Shown piece after piece: positions 22,219 through 35,282 of a stretch of DNA of 64,000 bases; positions within the stretch are counted from its first letter, which is position 1; each line of letters begins with the position of its first letter. The notes beneath the pieces were generated by a model. The model was given only the letters and a program-made list of their open reading frames with translations. It was not told the origin of the DNA and did not search any database. The stretch is taken from NCBI GenBank assembly GCA_001630475.1, contig KV419411.1:592010-656009 (forward strand). The letters are read 5' to 3'. Source of the stretch: Sistotremastrum niveocremeum HHB9708 (taxonomy: Eukaryota; Basidiomycota; Agaricomycetes; Sistotremastrales; Sistotremastraceae). A program made the position numbers and the translations under genes.

Positions 22219-23970
22219 ATGACCCTGCCAATGGACCACATTTCGAGTTTGGCACCAGAGCTGCTCTTCCTGATACTGGATGGGTTCTGTTTGGAAGACA
22301 TAGTACATTTTGCACAGGTCAGGCCACTTTCAATGACTCAGAAGCATTCGGTCGCCGTTCTGAAATAAAGGGCTACCCGCTCTTGTTTAGACATCAAAGC
22401 ACGCATACGAAGTAATCTGTGGATCTTATGCCGTCTGGGTGAACGCCTCTGATTCACACCGAATCCCTTTGGAAACGGGATATACTCTTCAGACTACTCC
22501 TCCACACAGGCTGTATGGACTCAGTCTAAGAGCCATCAGCCTCTCTGAACGGTTCGATGCCCGTGTAGTCAGGCCCAAGAATATTACTCATGTCAACACC
22601 TGGAACATCGAGGAAAACTCACAGCATTCGCAGTCGACCCCAACGCCTGTGATACATGTTCTTCCAGGGAACCAGTGGATCCTAGTGGCCATAGGAAAGC
22701 GCTATCATGATCCTGGTCCTCCCACCTGGCGCCTCCATAGAGTTGACGAGCCAAGTGGCGCTCATTTCCCCGTGCTTGATGCAAACCACGAGCCTGTGAG
22801 TGTCGAGACCGTCGTATCAGAGGTGACGGAAGATGGCAGCGTGGTCGTAGCCACGACATATACCAATGGTTCACACCGGTGAGCAACGCATCTGATCTCC
22901 AGCGGTACATACTCAGCGTGTGACAGCACCCTTTTGGTGGTCCATATCGATTTTAAGACAGCGGATATTCACGTTCGTGGACCTCGAACTCGAGTCCTTG
23001 CGTCATTCAAAATTCCGTATGAGCTTGGACGCCTCACATGTTTGCATAAGTCGCTTGTCGCGGCGAACGTCCAATCTAGAGATTGGAAACGTGTTGATGT
23101 AGTCATAATCAACTGGGAACATCGACGTGGAGTATCGTATCTATTGGATCAAGCGAGCCTAAGGCCTCTTATCTCGCCGGAAGAGATCGCAAGAACGGAT
23201 TCATACCATGACACATGGCCGACAATAGTAAGTTGAGCGTCACTCGCTTTCCATGTTGGCCTGACCTTCAAATCTAGTACTTGAAGGATGGTGGTGGTTC
23301 TTTCTCTAAAACGAGTCAGGACATCTTCCTCTTCCTCTATTACAAGACAATAGGTGTTCTCTGTACACTGCGTATACCCGATCAACTTCCGGCCACTACT
23401 CTTGCTTCCGATACAGAACACTTGGAGTATCAGGAACTCCTCTTGGAATATGCCACTCCTGAACTCGATGGCCGACGCAAGCATGTTCTCCCAGGGGGTG
23501 AATATGCTACCTTCAACTTGCTTCAAGACGGTCATGGAGGACAGGTACTCGCTTTTGACCACTACAACTACCCTCCAGACATGGATGACCCTCGTGTCGT
23601 TTCCTTGCGACTGGATGGGAAGAATCTGGAACTTCAGCATCGTCTGGAATTTGATACGGCCCATTTAGTGGACGAGATGGTAGCCCATGCATTCTGGGGC
23701 GTTGTCCCTGGGCGTCGAAACACTTCCTTGCTTGGCTCAGTATATGACCTTTATATACGGGACCTTCTGGGAAAGGTTCATACGGCATTCGTGGTTCTTG
23801 ATAGCCAGACACGAGCGACAAGCTCGAGGTGGGTGACTTTTGATGCCACCATTCCTGACATTCTCGGCTCCAAAACAGACCCCATTCCTCCTACTATCCT
23901 CGCAGTTGACTTGCAATATGGCAAAGTGTATTGTCAACACAGGACGGGACTGTACGCGATCCAGTATTGA
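22219..23970 (+). CDS. F-box protein, tandem copy 2
   Basis: Exons 22219-22317, 22391-22878, 22927-23227 and 23278-23970 sum to 1581 nt (526 residues). F-box: MDHISSLAPELLFLILDG, LEDIVHFAQ, TSKHAYEVICGSYAVW. The body follows copy 1 closely (for example NASDSHRIPLETGY, HVLPGNQWILVAIG and ILAVDLQYGKVYCQHRTG) and the introns fall at the same places. An in-frame upstream Met at 22150 could extend the N-terminus by 23 residues, but the start at 22219 matches copy 1 better. Intact. Likely a SCF substrate receptor with an unknown target. Confidence 0.82.
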
Positions 23971-24190
23971 CTTTATTGAGACATGTGCCGCAACCTCTTC
24001 CGAGGCATGACCAACAGCCCCGAGGCCTTTAGAGCAGACAGTGACGGAGACGTATGCCCTGTGAGATGATACAGTTCCGGACATATGTGGACCCAGTACC
24101 GTCCAACAGTACACCATCACTACACATCATTGGTTGTAGCTGGGGCATGGTGATCAAATTTGGTTCCCTTACAATTGTATGTCATGTACT

Positions 24191-24214
24191 GGTAGGTAGG
24201 TAGTATAGGTAGTA
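24191..24214. repeat. Short GTAG-type microsatellite
   Basis: GGTAGGTAGGTAGTATAGGT followed by AGTATG, in the spacer between F-box copies 2 and 3. Confidence 0.5.
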
Positions 24215-24312
24215 TGCATAATATAATAATACGTAAATCGGAGCTTCAATCTCATCATATTACTGTACTCCTAATCGTTCTAGCTCTCGTTCTACATCCA
24301 GTTCAGGTTAAG

Positions 24313-25978
24313 ATGTGCCACATAAACGCCTTAGCTGTAGAGCTGTTCTTTCTGATACTCGAGGGCTACTCTCTAGAAGATATCATCAATGCATCACTGG
24401 TACGTGTTTTTGGAAAGCGCACTGCCACTGGCACTCAGCGGAGAGTCAGCGCAGGCGCTCCTGGTCGCCAACTGCCATATCGCTGATGCCTCCTTGCCCA
24501 TATCGCATAGACTTCAAGACGACCCTATCATCTGATTCGTGAATCTACCTTGGTTTGGCAAAATTCGGATGACTCGCAACGAATCCCTTTGGATATTGGC
24601 CACTCTCTCCGTTCAACACCTCCACAGAGGTTGTATCGACAGAGCTTAAGAGCCATCAGCCTATCAAAGAATCTCGGGGACATCGCCAGACCGAAGCGGA
24701 TTGATCTGCTGAAACACGTCTCCTCATTCGCTGATTGTACAGAAGAACAATACATCGCTCGAGGCACAGTCTGGAAAGTCTATGTTCTTTCGGGTAACAA
24801 ATGGATCATCTTCAACAATCCCTGGGACGCAACGGATCTCCATTTTGCTCGAGCTGAAGTACAGGACAGCCCACATTACCCTGTATTGCAATCTACGGTG
24901 TATGGGGACATGCGCTTCTGTAGTCTCGCTACTCAAGTGGCCTCTGATGGAGCTGGCCTCATTCTAGCGGCGGTCTACAGATTCTACCCCGATTTTCCCG
25001 CAAACCTCAAATAGTGAGTTTGGGCTACCGTATTCCTTCAAATGCTGACGCGGAGGCACATGTCTAGCCAGATCGTCATCTCACATGTCGATTTCAGCTC
25101 CGCGACGCTCGAGACTGAGGGGCCAAAAAGCAGAATACTCGCAGAGTTTTCAATCTCGTTCGAGCTAACGCACAGTTTGGACCTGTCCTTGACGCTGCAG
25201 GGACCACTGATCTTGGTCGCCGGCTTAAAGAAATACCCCAAGCCCCCAGATCCTCAGGATTGTTTGGCTGTGATAAATTGGAAACAAGGACGCGGTGTTT
25301 TCTACCATTTTAGCCTCCGAGGTTTTCTGTCTGACAATGGGTTTACTGGGGAGTGTACCGATGTTGGCACTCAGCATAGCCGTGTCTGTTTTTTGCCCGT
25401 ACCTGTCTTGAACACCGCTGACGTTGTTGTAGGCCCACCTTTCCAATTCCAAGCGTGAGATTCTGGTGTTCTTTTCCTGGACAAATAGGACTTTCCTCTT
25501 CAGAGCGCCGATCCCGAGTCACTTGCTCTCCGATACCCTGGAGATAGGCAGACCTCTCCCGTCCGACATCAAGATTGACTTCACAACCTTCACTCTGCAG
25601 TTCATTCATGTCTTCCAGGGTCGAGGGAGCGGGATTGATACCTTGCGTTGTCAGTTATACAGGACAAAGGAGGCCATGATCAGTGCCAAGGATCCTGAGC
25701 CCAGTGACACACCCTGGAACCCGTCCTATTCCGCCGCCATATCAATGGACTTGTTTGGTAGAGCGATCGAGACAGATGTCACCCAAACTCTGGATTTGAA
25801 ATGCCTGGCGCACCTCAGTATCCCGATGCCACAGGATTCACTGTGGAGCATCATTCCCGGAGTTGAAAACCAGGTATATCTGGCTTTGCATTCGCCATAC
25901 CCTCGCGACCTCGAAGGTCTCCGAGTCGTCCAAATCATCGTGCTTGATATTCACTCAAGGCTTAGACATCCAAAATAG
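24313..25978 (+). CDS. F-box protein, tandem copy 3, with premature stop
   Basis: Exons 24313-24399, 24511-25013, 25068-25398 and 25433-25978 sum to 1467 nt (488 residues to the stop). F-box: INALAVELFFLILEG, LEDIINASL, TSRRPYHLIRESTLVW. The body aligns with copies 1 and 2 but is clearly more divergent. The TAG at 25976-25978 stands where both sisters have Trp in their SRWVTF motif. The same frame then continues in family-like sequence (AAIDLKYGKVYYQHGLRLYSVQF) to a TGA at 26099-26101. The last 41 residues are therefore cut off, and the copy may be losing function. The third intron is only 34 nt and its placement is less certain than the others. Confidence 0.68.
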
Positions 25979-26101
25979 GTCGTTCTCAATTTCAAGATTG
26001 AGAATGAGTCGGGTGAGAATTTTCGGATTGCCGCTATTGATCTGAAATACGGTAAAGTATATTACCAACATGGCCTGCGTCTGTATTCTGTGCAGTTTTG
26101 A

Positions 26102-26572
26102 CTCGACACGTGTCTTTGAGTGCCGTTCGCATTAGTAATGCTTCGATTTTGCTGATACGAACATGCCTCAGCAGTCCAGGATGAGACTGAATATTGGAAC
26201 TCTTGCGAAACGAGTTGTCTAGCGAGATACATGTACCTTGAATGTCGAAATCAATCTTATCACAAATTATCTGTGTGGTCCTGAGGAGAATCAGACCTGG
26301 GGCCTCAAAATGGCGAAGGAAACGACAATTATTCGCAGCTCGCTGCAGATCACAAAGGATGATATCGATACGATTAGAATATCATTACAGATGCAGTAGT
26401 CACTAGGTATCGCGTCTGCCTAGCATCAACTTATGTGTCGAAATTATAGGAACTGTATATGTATGTAGGTGTTGAGATGTCATATGATATGCCTATGAGA
26501 TACATATGTCAGTTGGTGAAGAAAGAAGTTTAATGGCCAAACGTACCCATCGCGAGAGTTACTGGTCCGAGG
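26102..26572. other. Intergenic, no gene recognised
   Basis: 3' flank of F-box copy 3 and of the convergent small Ser-rich gene. AT-rich, with short TATG/CATATG-like runs near 26455-26510 but no clear element. Confidence 0.4.
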
Positions 26573-26848
26573 TCAAAGATGTCTGGATCCACTCAAGGTG
26601 GCGCTCCATGCGGGAACAATTTCTTCCCTAGAACCCTGGAACGGTTCAGGTGAAGGAGTGGAACCCCGCGAAGATTTTTGGGATATTTTCGTGGACTTTT
26701 TCGATGATTTCGAGAAAGTGGGCAGGTAAGGCGCTTGGCCGTTGATGCCGAACGAGCTCTGGAGAGCAGCGAGAGAAGCTTCCCAGTCTCTGGGAGAAGA
26801 CGAAGAAGCGGCAATGAGGTTGGAAGTGGATGAAGTTTGGAAGCTCAT
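26573..26848 (-). CDS. Small Ser-rich protein, second copy
   Basis: A 91-residue single-exon frame: MSFQTSSTSNLIA, a Ser run, DWEASLAALQSSFGINGQAP, then a Ser/Lys-rich segment and a C-terminus with GSREEIVPAWSATLSG. The first 50 residues align with the left-edge gene (1-149). A TATA box (TATATAAA, 26952-26959) lies about 104 nt upstream, at nearly the same distance as in the first copy, and the leaders share a TCATC...GTCAAC-like stretch. No signal peptide, membrane span or known domain is present. The family is unnamed to me; the role is unknown. Confidence 0.6.
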   Translation of the reverse strand: MSFQTSSTSNLIAASSSSPRDWEASLAALQSSFGINGQAPYLPTFSKSSKKSTKISQKSSRGSTPSPEPFQGSREEIVPAWSATLSGSRHL

Positions 26849-26951
26849 TATTAGTGTTTGTATGAGGGAGTAGTGTTAGATGAGCGAAGAAAGTCGAGTT
26901 GGCTGTGAGTCGGTTGACTGGATGATGACTTTGAGGGCTTTTGGGAGTGGG

Positions 26952-26959
26952 TTTATATA
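26952..26959 (-). promoter_or_regulatory. TATA box of the second small Ser-rich gene
   Basis: TATATAAA on the minus strand, about 104 nt before ATG 26848. It corresponds to the element at 246-253 of the paralog. Confidence 0.55.
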
Positions 26960-27402
26960 ACTTTCAGGAATGAGGAGACCTCCATCCGAGTCGTCAGAAG
27001 CGCAGCACAGGAAACGTTTGATTGTCGCCAGCCTGAGGGTCTCAGCGTCCGATGCCATCGTGTTGATTCGTGCAGATCATCGCATGTAGGCTGCTGTAGC
27101 TGTGCACCGCAGAGGCATTTCGATACTAAACGCTCATGACTCGACTGTGCCTGACAGAATTATTGCTGTCTTAGGAAAGTTAAACGGGGATGCTCGCTGT
27201 CCGCCGCTGCAGGCGCTAGGTCTTGGTTGTCCATGAGCGGGTAAAACAGGAACGCCTTCCGAGAAGTTCCAGGTCCGCGGAGCTCTCGTCTCCTAACGGA
27301 ATCAACGGGCGCTGCATCATTCGACGACGACTGCGCTAGACAAAAATCAGCAAAAATAATCCCCGCAATCAGTGACTGCGGAAGTGATTGTATGAGGCGT
27401 TG

Positions 27403-27771
27403 ATGTCCTCAGTTGCTCGTCGTTCCGGGCTTCAGAAGGATATTCTTGCACTGTATCGCCGGTCAGCAACTTTGCTTCGCTCTTCTAACTGTACAGCCTT
27501 AATACTTCTTTATTACTTCTTTTCCAGTGCGCTACGCATTCCGAGGCACAAACCGGTAGCTACTCAAGAAAAGTTTTACGTTCTCATTCGGGGCACCCTG
27601 CGAGATATGGCGACTTCTGTGGGACCCAGGGATATCTCTGCGATTGAGTTTCTTATGAGGAGGGCCACCAGGATGTGCGAAGGATGGGAAGATCCTGGCG
27701 TTCGAGATTGCTGGTTACAAGCTGATCAGAAAAATGGAGCGGGAAGGGCGTTGAGATATCAAACTCCTTAG
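27403..27771 (+). CDS. SDHAF1: Succinate dehydrogenase assembly factor 1 (LYR protein)
   Basis: Two exons, 27403-27461 and 27528-27771, sum to 303 nt (100 residues). The N-terminus SGLQKDILALYRR contains the LYR motif (LYR, split codon at the intron). It is followed by RIPRHKPVATQEKFYVLIRG, and SVGPRDISAIEFLMRRATR is the expected block of SDHAF1/Sdh6. The LYR motif recruits the iron-sulfur transfer machinery for insertion of clusters into Sdh2 in the mitochondrial matrix (known for the family). The start at 27403 gives MSSVARRSGLQ, the typical beginning. The gene is convergent with the MRPL47 gene, about 400 nt away. Confidence 0.85.
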   Translation: MSSVARRSGLQKDILALYRRSATLLRSSNCTALILLYYFFSSALRIPRHKPVATQEKFYVLIRGTLRDMATSVGPRDISAIEFLMRRATRMCEGWEDPGVRDCWLQADQKNGAGRALRYQTP

Positions 27772-28170
27772 CCATGGGCGGTACAATCTGGGACAATCTG
27801 GGACGCAGGAATGCTAATTTGGTACTGTCTGTGCATTCACTCTGTTCATAGGTGTGTCTAATTGACTGCAGATACAGTGCGCCCAAATTGCAGGTCATTT
27901 GAATTTTGGACGATCCGCCTGTGGCAGCGGCCACGCTGATGTTCCTTGTTCAATGCCTGGGTACTAAGCGGTGCGGTCATGTTCATGGCACGCCGATCCA
28001 TGATCATCGACCACTTCGAGCGCTGAAGTCCAACTTTTGAAGAGGTATCGAGCCATGTATGCATTAGGCAATGATTGGTATACAGTTGGTGCCCGAGGAG
28101 CCGTTTGATATCTTATGCAACAGCGAAGAGGGTGTCAAGACCGTCAAGCACTAATCTCCAACGGGAGGTC
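27772..28170. other. Short convergent intergenic region
   Basis: About 400 nt between the 3' ends of SDHAF1 and MRPL47. Nothing recognised. Confidence 0.4.
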
Positions 28171-29025
28171 TCAGTTCATTGTGGCACGCGACCCCGGCGA
28201 CTTGGCAGTCCGCAGGTACTCCAGCCGCCGTTCATTCAGCACGTACTTTATCCGTGCTTGTGATTTACGACACTGAAGAGATGTTGAGTCGCAACCTGGG
28301 GAACAGATGAGACAATACGCACTCGGAATGCCTTAGCAGTGATAGATGTGATCTGGACGTGGTTCACCTCCAAACGCCTCAACTCCTCCTTTTGAGTAGC
28401 CAATAAGTTCCGCTCTCGAGCCAGTAAATACCAAAGGGTATGCAGATCTGCGAAAGACTTTGTCCTGAGCTCAGCGGCAGACCATGATCGTCCTAGAAAC
28501 GTCTGCTAAGAACGTTGAAACGCGAGATAATTGTCAATTCGACGTACCACTCAAATCCCTTGACGGATCTCTAGGCTGCGTAGTCTTATACGTGACCCTC
28601 GATGCCCCATCAAATCGGTCTGCTACGTCCGAGATACGCTTCTTATCATCCACAGCAAATTTTCTGAAGAAATGCCACAGCCCATGGTCTGGATTCACGG
28701 GAATCCGTCCGCCAGCTGCTCCCTCCGTCTGTTCGACATCGACAGCCTCAGACGTGAGCTGGGTGGGAGCTGATTTAGCTACAGCTTGCGAATGAGAAGC
28801 ATCTTGTTCTGCTATCGAACTCTCGGGGGCTGATGCCACTTTAGGCGGGACCTGGAAGCCTTTTTGAGAGGATGGGTTGGCAGCCGATGTCGTTGGTGAC
28901 GATGATTCGGTCGGGAATGTTCGATAATTAGGCTGGGATGCGTATGTTCGGCGACAATTTTGGGATGATAGATAAGAGTATAGCTGGCGATCCAAGCTAA
29001 ACTGTCGGCCCAACACCTTTAGCAT
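28171..29025 (-). CDS. MRPL47: Mitochondrial ribosomal protein uL29m (MRPL47 family)
   Basis: Exons 29025-28548, 28492-28368 and 28272-28171 sum to 705 nt (234 residues). The N-terminus is basic and Ser-rich, fitting a mitochondrial targeting sequence ([19 protein letters not shown]). The family core is [60 protein letters not shown] and [15 protein letters not shown]. This is the MRP-L47/uL29m pattern in which Trp-Ser-Ala-Ala-Glu-Leu-Arg and the LWY block contact large-subunit rRNA. All introns are GT-AG, about 55-95 nt. A long Ser/Ala/Pro linker lies between presequence and core. Confidence 0.88.
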
Positions 29026-29848
29026 CCTTTTCGGCGGGTCGATCGGAGTTTAAACACATTTCTTTGCTTCAACCGTGCTAGGCTGGTCGAACGGCATCCC
29101 CGCTTGGATGTCTGTCAATCCAGGCTTCTGCGTTTATCATTAACTCTGCTATTAATTGTTTATCTGTTTGCGAAAATGATATAGGCCCCGACGTGATCTT
29201 GTCCTCGACTGGAGCCTATCTCTCTCACACGGATGACAAGTGAAAGGTGCATGGCCTTTTTTGAGACCCGAAGCTCATGGTATCCTCGACTGTGGCTGTT
29301 CTGGGGCCGACGGACACTCTTATCCTGGGTCGCTTGTGCCTTTATGTCACTTCTGAGGGACTCATCAAATGAAGTCCACCCGAGTCTGCTACTGTCGGTC
29401 TCAGCTTATCAGATAGCCCAAGACGACGGCAGTTTCGCCTCAGATTCTTAAGATCATGAAGGCCTGAACCTTGACATCCTACTTATCAGCGCGTCTACGT
29501 CTATAGTGCATTCACCGACCCCTCTGCTTAGTTGAACGCTCTGACGATAAGGAGATTCTCGCCGGATTAAATCGCTTCCTGGACCCAGACGCCCACGACC
29601 CCACATTTAGTTGGGAAAAAAATCTGACATCTTCTTGCGATGTCCGCATGGCGCAACACGACTGAGTCTTCGAGAAGTCACTGATCTTGGTACTCGATTC
29701 TCATGGTATTCTACAATCCCTCAAGCGGATCTAGAGTGCGAAATTCCAAGAATAAGTGACCTTCTATCCCCTTCAAAAGCAAGGTCACATTGTCTCGTAT
29801 TATTCCTTCTTTGGTCTACCCGCACGAACAATCCCCCATCCTACTGTC
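29026..29848. other. Intergenic, no gene recognised
   Basis: About 0.8 kb upstream of MRPL47 and of the small secreted-peptide gene (divergent). No recognisable coding sequence. Confidence 0.4.
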
Positions 29849-30047
29849 ATGCGCTTCATTCCTTTGGTCTTTCTCCTATTTCTTGGGATGGTCGTTGCTA
29901 GACCATGTAGGTGGCTTGCTTTGGTGTCTCGTCACACTCTCATTTTGCTTGTCAGGTGTCGTTGAAGTCGCTGATTTCGATGATCCGCTGCCTCCTACAC
30001 CCGACTCTACGGACGGCACTGATGGGGAGGATTGCTCAGGGTTCTGA
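29849..30047 (+). CDS. Small secreted acidic peptide (candidate)
   Basis: Exons 29849-29906 and 29956-30047 sum to 150 nt (49 residues). The first exon encodes a clean signal peptide (MRFIPLVFLLFLGMVVA). After a GT-AG intron of 49 nt the mature part begins RPCVVEVADFDDPLPP, continues with an Asp/Thr/Gly-rich acidic stretch and ends DCSGF. Two Cys residues could form one disulfide. There is no CAAX motif, so it is not a typical basidiomycete pheromone precursor. It resembles the many short secreted proteins of Agaricomycetes but no family is recognised. Support is the signal peptide plus intact splice sites joining two open exons. Confidence 0.45.
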
Positions 30048-30786
30048 GCCTGCATCCTATTGAACTTCCGACTGGGTATAAGGTTCGTATTTCTATCTGT
30101 AACGCTCCCTATCTCTGAGTTTTGAGGGCCCACAATAGAATCTCATCCGAGCTCTCCTGTCCTCGCCTTGAATGTGCAATGATGATTATTGAGCCCACAA
30201 CATTCAAAATTCGTGATAGCACGCCAGACGCTCTATCGCATTCCTCGAAAAATTCCTGAAAATGTATCATAGGGGCTGCAGTAGCATTCTTAGCGAGCTG
30301 GAGGGGTTGCAAGCAATAGTGATTGATGCTTAGATGTAATCGTGTAATATTAGAGAGTGATTGCTTTGAAAGATGGTCCTAATGTGTCCGGTTTGTTGTT
30401 ACGTAATGGCGTTCTCTTCTCGTTCCTCATCTCCATTGCAAGCTTTGCTGTCCACAGATCGGCGTTATACAACGACCGTTTCTCCACGTCATAAGATATC
30501 TACGAAGTTAATGTTGACCCTCTCCAGATCCCGGCATCGTTCGAAAAGGAGACGAACTGGAAAATCCTTGGGAAAATCAACAATATGCGTTCACAGCCAA
30601 CTCGATTCAAGTGCTCGAGTTCTTGATTTCTTATCTCATTTACCAACAAACCGCCATCTTCCAGTTCATTTGCGCGACTCCAGATTTTCGATATATAGGT
30701 GTGTATATTCGCTCAGCCACGCAACAGACTGTCAATATACATTATCCACTATCTACGAGTGGCCCATGAAGAGTCTATTTTGGAAT
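30048..30786. other. Intergenic, no gene recognised
   Basis: About 0.7 kb between the peptide gene and the 3' end of the peroxidase gene (convergent). A 160-codon frame is present at 30373-30855 on the plus strand but has no family features and overlaps the peroxidase. Confidence 0.4.
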
Positions 30787-32178
<1,392 letters not shown>

Positions 32179-32258
32179 CGTGTTGAGAAGTTGAGGAGGA
32201 GGTAGAAGTCGGGGAGAACTGTAAAGCTCTTGGGGATTTACCAGGCCGCATTCGAGAG

Positions 32259-32266
32259 TACTTATA
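32259..32266 (-). promoter_or_regulatory. TATA box of the manganese peroxidase gene
   Basis: TATAAGTA on the minus strand, about 81 nt before ATG 32178, a normal spacing for fungal peroxidase genes. Confidence 0.55.
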
Positions 32267-35200
32267 GGTCTGCGTCGTCAGCCTTTCATGGCCATCGTCT
32301 CTGATTTCACACCCATGGGGACTGCGAGGTTAGCGGCTGGGGACGATGGCCAATTCATTGCATCCAATGGCAGCGACCAGATCAACACACGCAAGGCGTT
32401 ACCCTCTGGAAAAAATGATCCTTTCCGGCGTAGAAGTTGTCAGAGACCTGGAGTGGAAGGAGAAAGAACAACTTTCGAAAACTGCCGCGGACGTCTTCGA
32501 CCAATGAAAGCGAAGTACATTGGGACACATGGTGGTCGTAGAGAACAGAACAGTATGAAGGTTGGAGAACTGTGCGACTTCAAGACCACAACATTGGGGA
32601 GAGGTTTCGTTCCGTTGGTTTGGTTGTTGTATTTATGTTGCTCCAACTTTGATGGGAACGCCGGCATCAAACCGTGGAAAAAGGAGGATCCGCTTCCATT
32701 AGGAAACGAAAAAATACGACAACGCGATTCATGGTTGCGAGACTCTCAGCTTCAGAGCTTCACAGACGAACGTTTCGCGTTCAAGCTCTGTCGCATTGAA
32801 TACGCTGAGTGAGAATTTCAGCAAGCGTCAAAGGGTCCGGCTGCCCAATGGGTTGCCGTGCCGCACCAGCCGTGCCGGTCCAAACCCTTGGTAAGGCACC
32901 ACTCTCCTGAGGGTAATAATTATAGTGGCCCATTTTTAGCTCTATACGATCCTTTTTTAACAACCTACTCTTTGTTGACTTCTATGCCACTACAACACAA
33001 ACCAAGTTCGTTTGACCCTCGCCTCTTTTCTTAGAAAGTAATCGACTCTGCAATGTCGGCAACCTTCAGGCATGATTCATCTGATGTTCTCACACAACCT
33101 AATGCCCTGATTTTTGTCCTGCTAATAAGGTTAGTCCGATACGCTTTCCCAGGAATATGCGCGCTGTCAGGAATATCCCGTATAACCCCAGAGAGGCTTT
33201 TCCGATCGCTCGTGCTTCGCTCCTCGGGACGATCGTCGTTTGAACTTTTCCAAATGCAGCGATATAAGCAACCTCTTTTCTCGCTATAGAGGCCGAGATG
33301 AACCAATGCACGGCCATCTTCCCACCCCATGCAACCGTCGCTGCACGGTTGAGCACGAGGTCATACGCAAAGTGATACGCAGAGCAGCCCGAAGTGTGCG
33401 AAGCTTTTGATGCCGCCTGTAGGATCAAACCTGTCCTGTCAAAGCGCGTGAGAGTCTCAAACTTGAAGGAAATCAATGAGCCGCTCACAATTCGCGAGTT
33501 GATGTATGAGTTGCAGGATCACAGGCGTAGTCAGGTTAATTTGACAGTTCAGCTGATTACAACAGGGTCTGAGCGAGTTTCCCCGTTACATCATAGCCTG
33601 CGAAAGACTATATCGCGAATTTTCGAGAATTTGATGACAAAGGCTCAAACGTTCTGAGTTCTCAAATCCCAGCATGCCTGCGGTCAGGAAGTGGAGATTG
33701 CACTTTTCTCAGACAGTCATTGAAGGGTATCCGTGCTTCCGTATGTCGGTCATCCAGAAAAAGCAGTCTACGGTAGACACAAGACTATCAGTGCAAAAGT
33801 TGTTTGGCAATAGATCGAACGTGATTGGGTATTTTCACTCCCTTGATCGAACAGCGATCATGACTCGGGCTTGTTTCACCTCGGCAATTTCGCCTTTGCA
33901 GTGTACCGGATCGTGGAGGTTAATTTGGAAGTAGATTCTGCTTCTTCTCCTTCCGCGGAAAAAAAAAAGCACTCAAGCCCGTCGCTATGTATTGACCTTC
34001 ATGATGTTGCAATTCATGTGAACGAAGTTAGTATTAGACTTGTGTAAAAGCATGTGTTTGCCGGTAAATGTACTCACTATGACGTCCGAGACCAGTTTCT
34101 CGCTAGTTCCGTCGATGCAATGCGAACAACAGCGACAAGCGGCCCTGATACGGATCTCGCACCACGACTTGCTATGGAACGAAAGACAACAATCGTCAGG
34201 TATGCGTTGTGCAATACAGTCACGGCGTGGCTCAGGAAAGAATCTTCCTTTGTGGTTGGATTGTTGAAGTCGCAAGAGATATCTGATGAGAAGACACTGT
34301 ATGTTCTGATGCTGGATTGAATGCGGAAGTTGAAGGTTTTCCGAGGAGTGAACTCATCGAAAGTGACCTGCTGGGCGGATGCCCAATTGAACCTGAAAGA
34401 TGGTCATTGGTCGCGCTGACAGCACAAGCTATTCGAGAACCGGTATGTCAAAACAGCATTCGAAACTTTCACGGTTTGAGAGGAGAGGTTGTCCAGGAGA
34501 ACTGCGCCGGTGCAACTGTCGAGTGCTATGAAAATTGTTGAAGATTGAGTCGGAAGAAAAGCATTCGGCGTTCTCGTTGGCTATCGCCGAGGGGCCTCGA
34601 ACCAATCACGTAAGCAGTATTAGGTAAGCCAACTTCGTTATTGACTCTCTGACCTGCTCATGGTGCTGATACAGTACTACCTGGGGGCCGGCTTGAAGGT
34701 GGATGGAACGGTCGAAGACGTTCCTACTTGACGTGGCTCTGGTATCCTCAAGAGCTAATCGGGTCGTTTACTTGTACAGTGACGATCAGGCCTGTTCACT
34801 GGCACACTTGAAGCCTTTGAATCGTCCTTCGACGACCGCCTGATTTTCTTTGGTCCCGTCAGATTCAATGAGAATTAAGGCGGAAGTAAGCTTTGTCTTA
34901 TGGTTCAAGCAGACAATAAGCTGGAGCGCAGATCTCAGGGTCAGCCTGCACTGCAGGCAAGTCCTCATGAGAACAAGTGGAACCGCCACGGGCATCCGTC
35001 CAATAAGAGGCTGCGAGCTCGCCGCATGGGCAGATTTGGAAGCCGTTTACGACGATTCTAGGCCGAGGAGACCTTTCCGTGAGTTTCGATGTATTGTCGA
35101 AGCCAAAGAAGCAAAAACTCTGGCTCAACTGTGAGATTGTTGTTCCTTTCTCTGCTCTTATCTCAACCCCCGTCAAAGTTCCTCATGCAGTCACGCGTGC

Positions 35201-35282
35201 TCTCCGTTTGCAAGATACATATGGAGAAGTATCAGTGCGGTCCAACCTCTGCTGAAGGGTGGAGGTATAACATCCTCTTTCC
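32267..35282. other. 3 kb intergenic region with only doubtful frames
   Basis: Promoter side of the peroxidase gene and of the amidase gene (divergent). Frames of 90-130 codons occur on the minus strand (33099-33488 and 34898-35176, with a following frame to 34786), but none has recognisable motifs. An A10 run stands at 33960-33969. No repeat was recognised. Confidence 0.35.

Noticed and set aside
33099-33488. 129-codon frame on the minus strand
   Set aside because: No domain, signal or splice support; frames of this length occur by chance in such DNA.
34786-35176. Two overlapping minus-strand frames with Cys residues (FQICPCGELAASYW)
   Set aside because: Could be a small gene, but no family is recognised and no convincing splice joining the frames was found.
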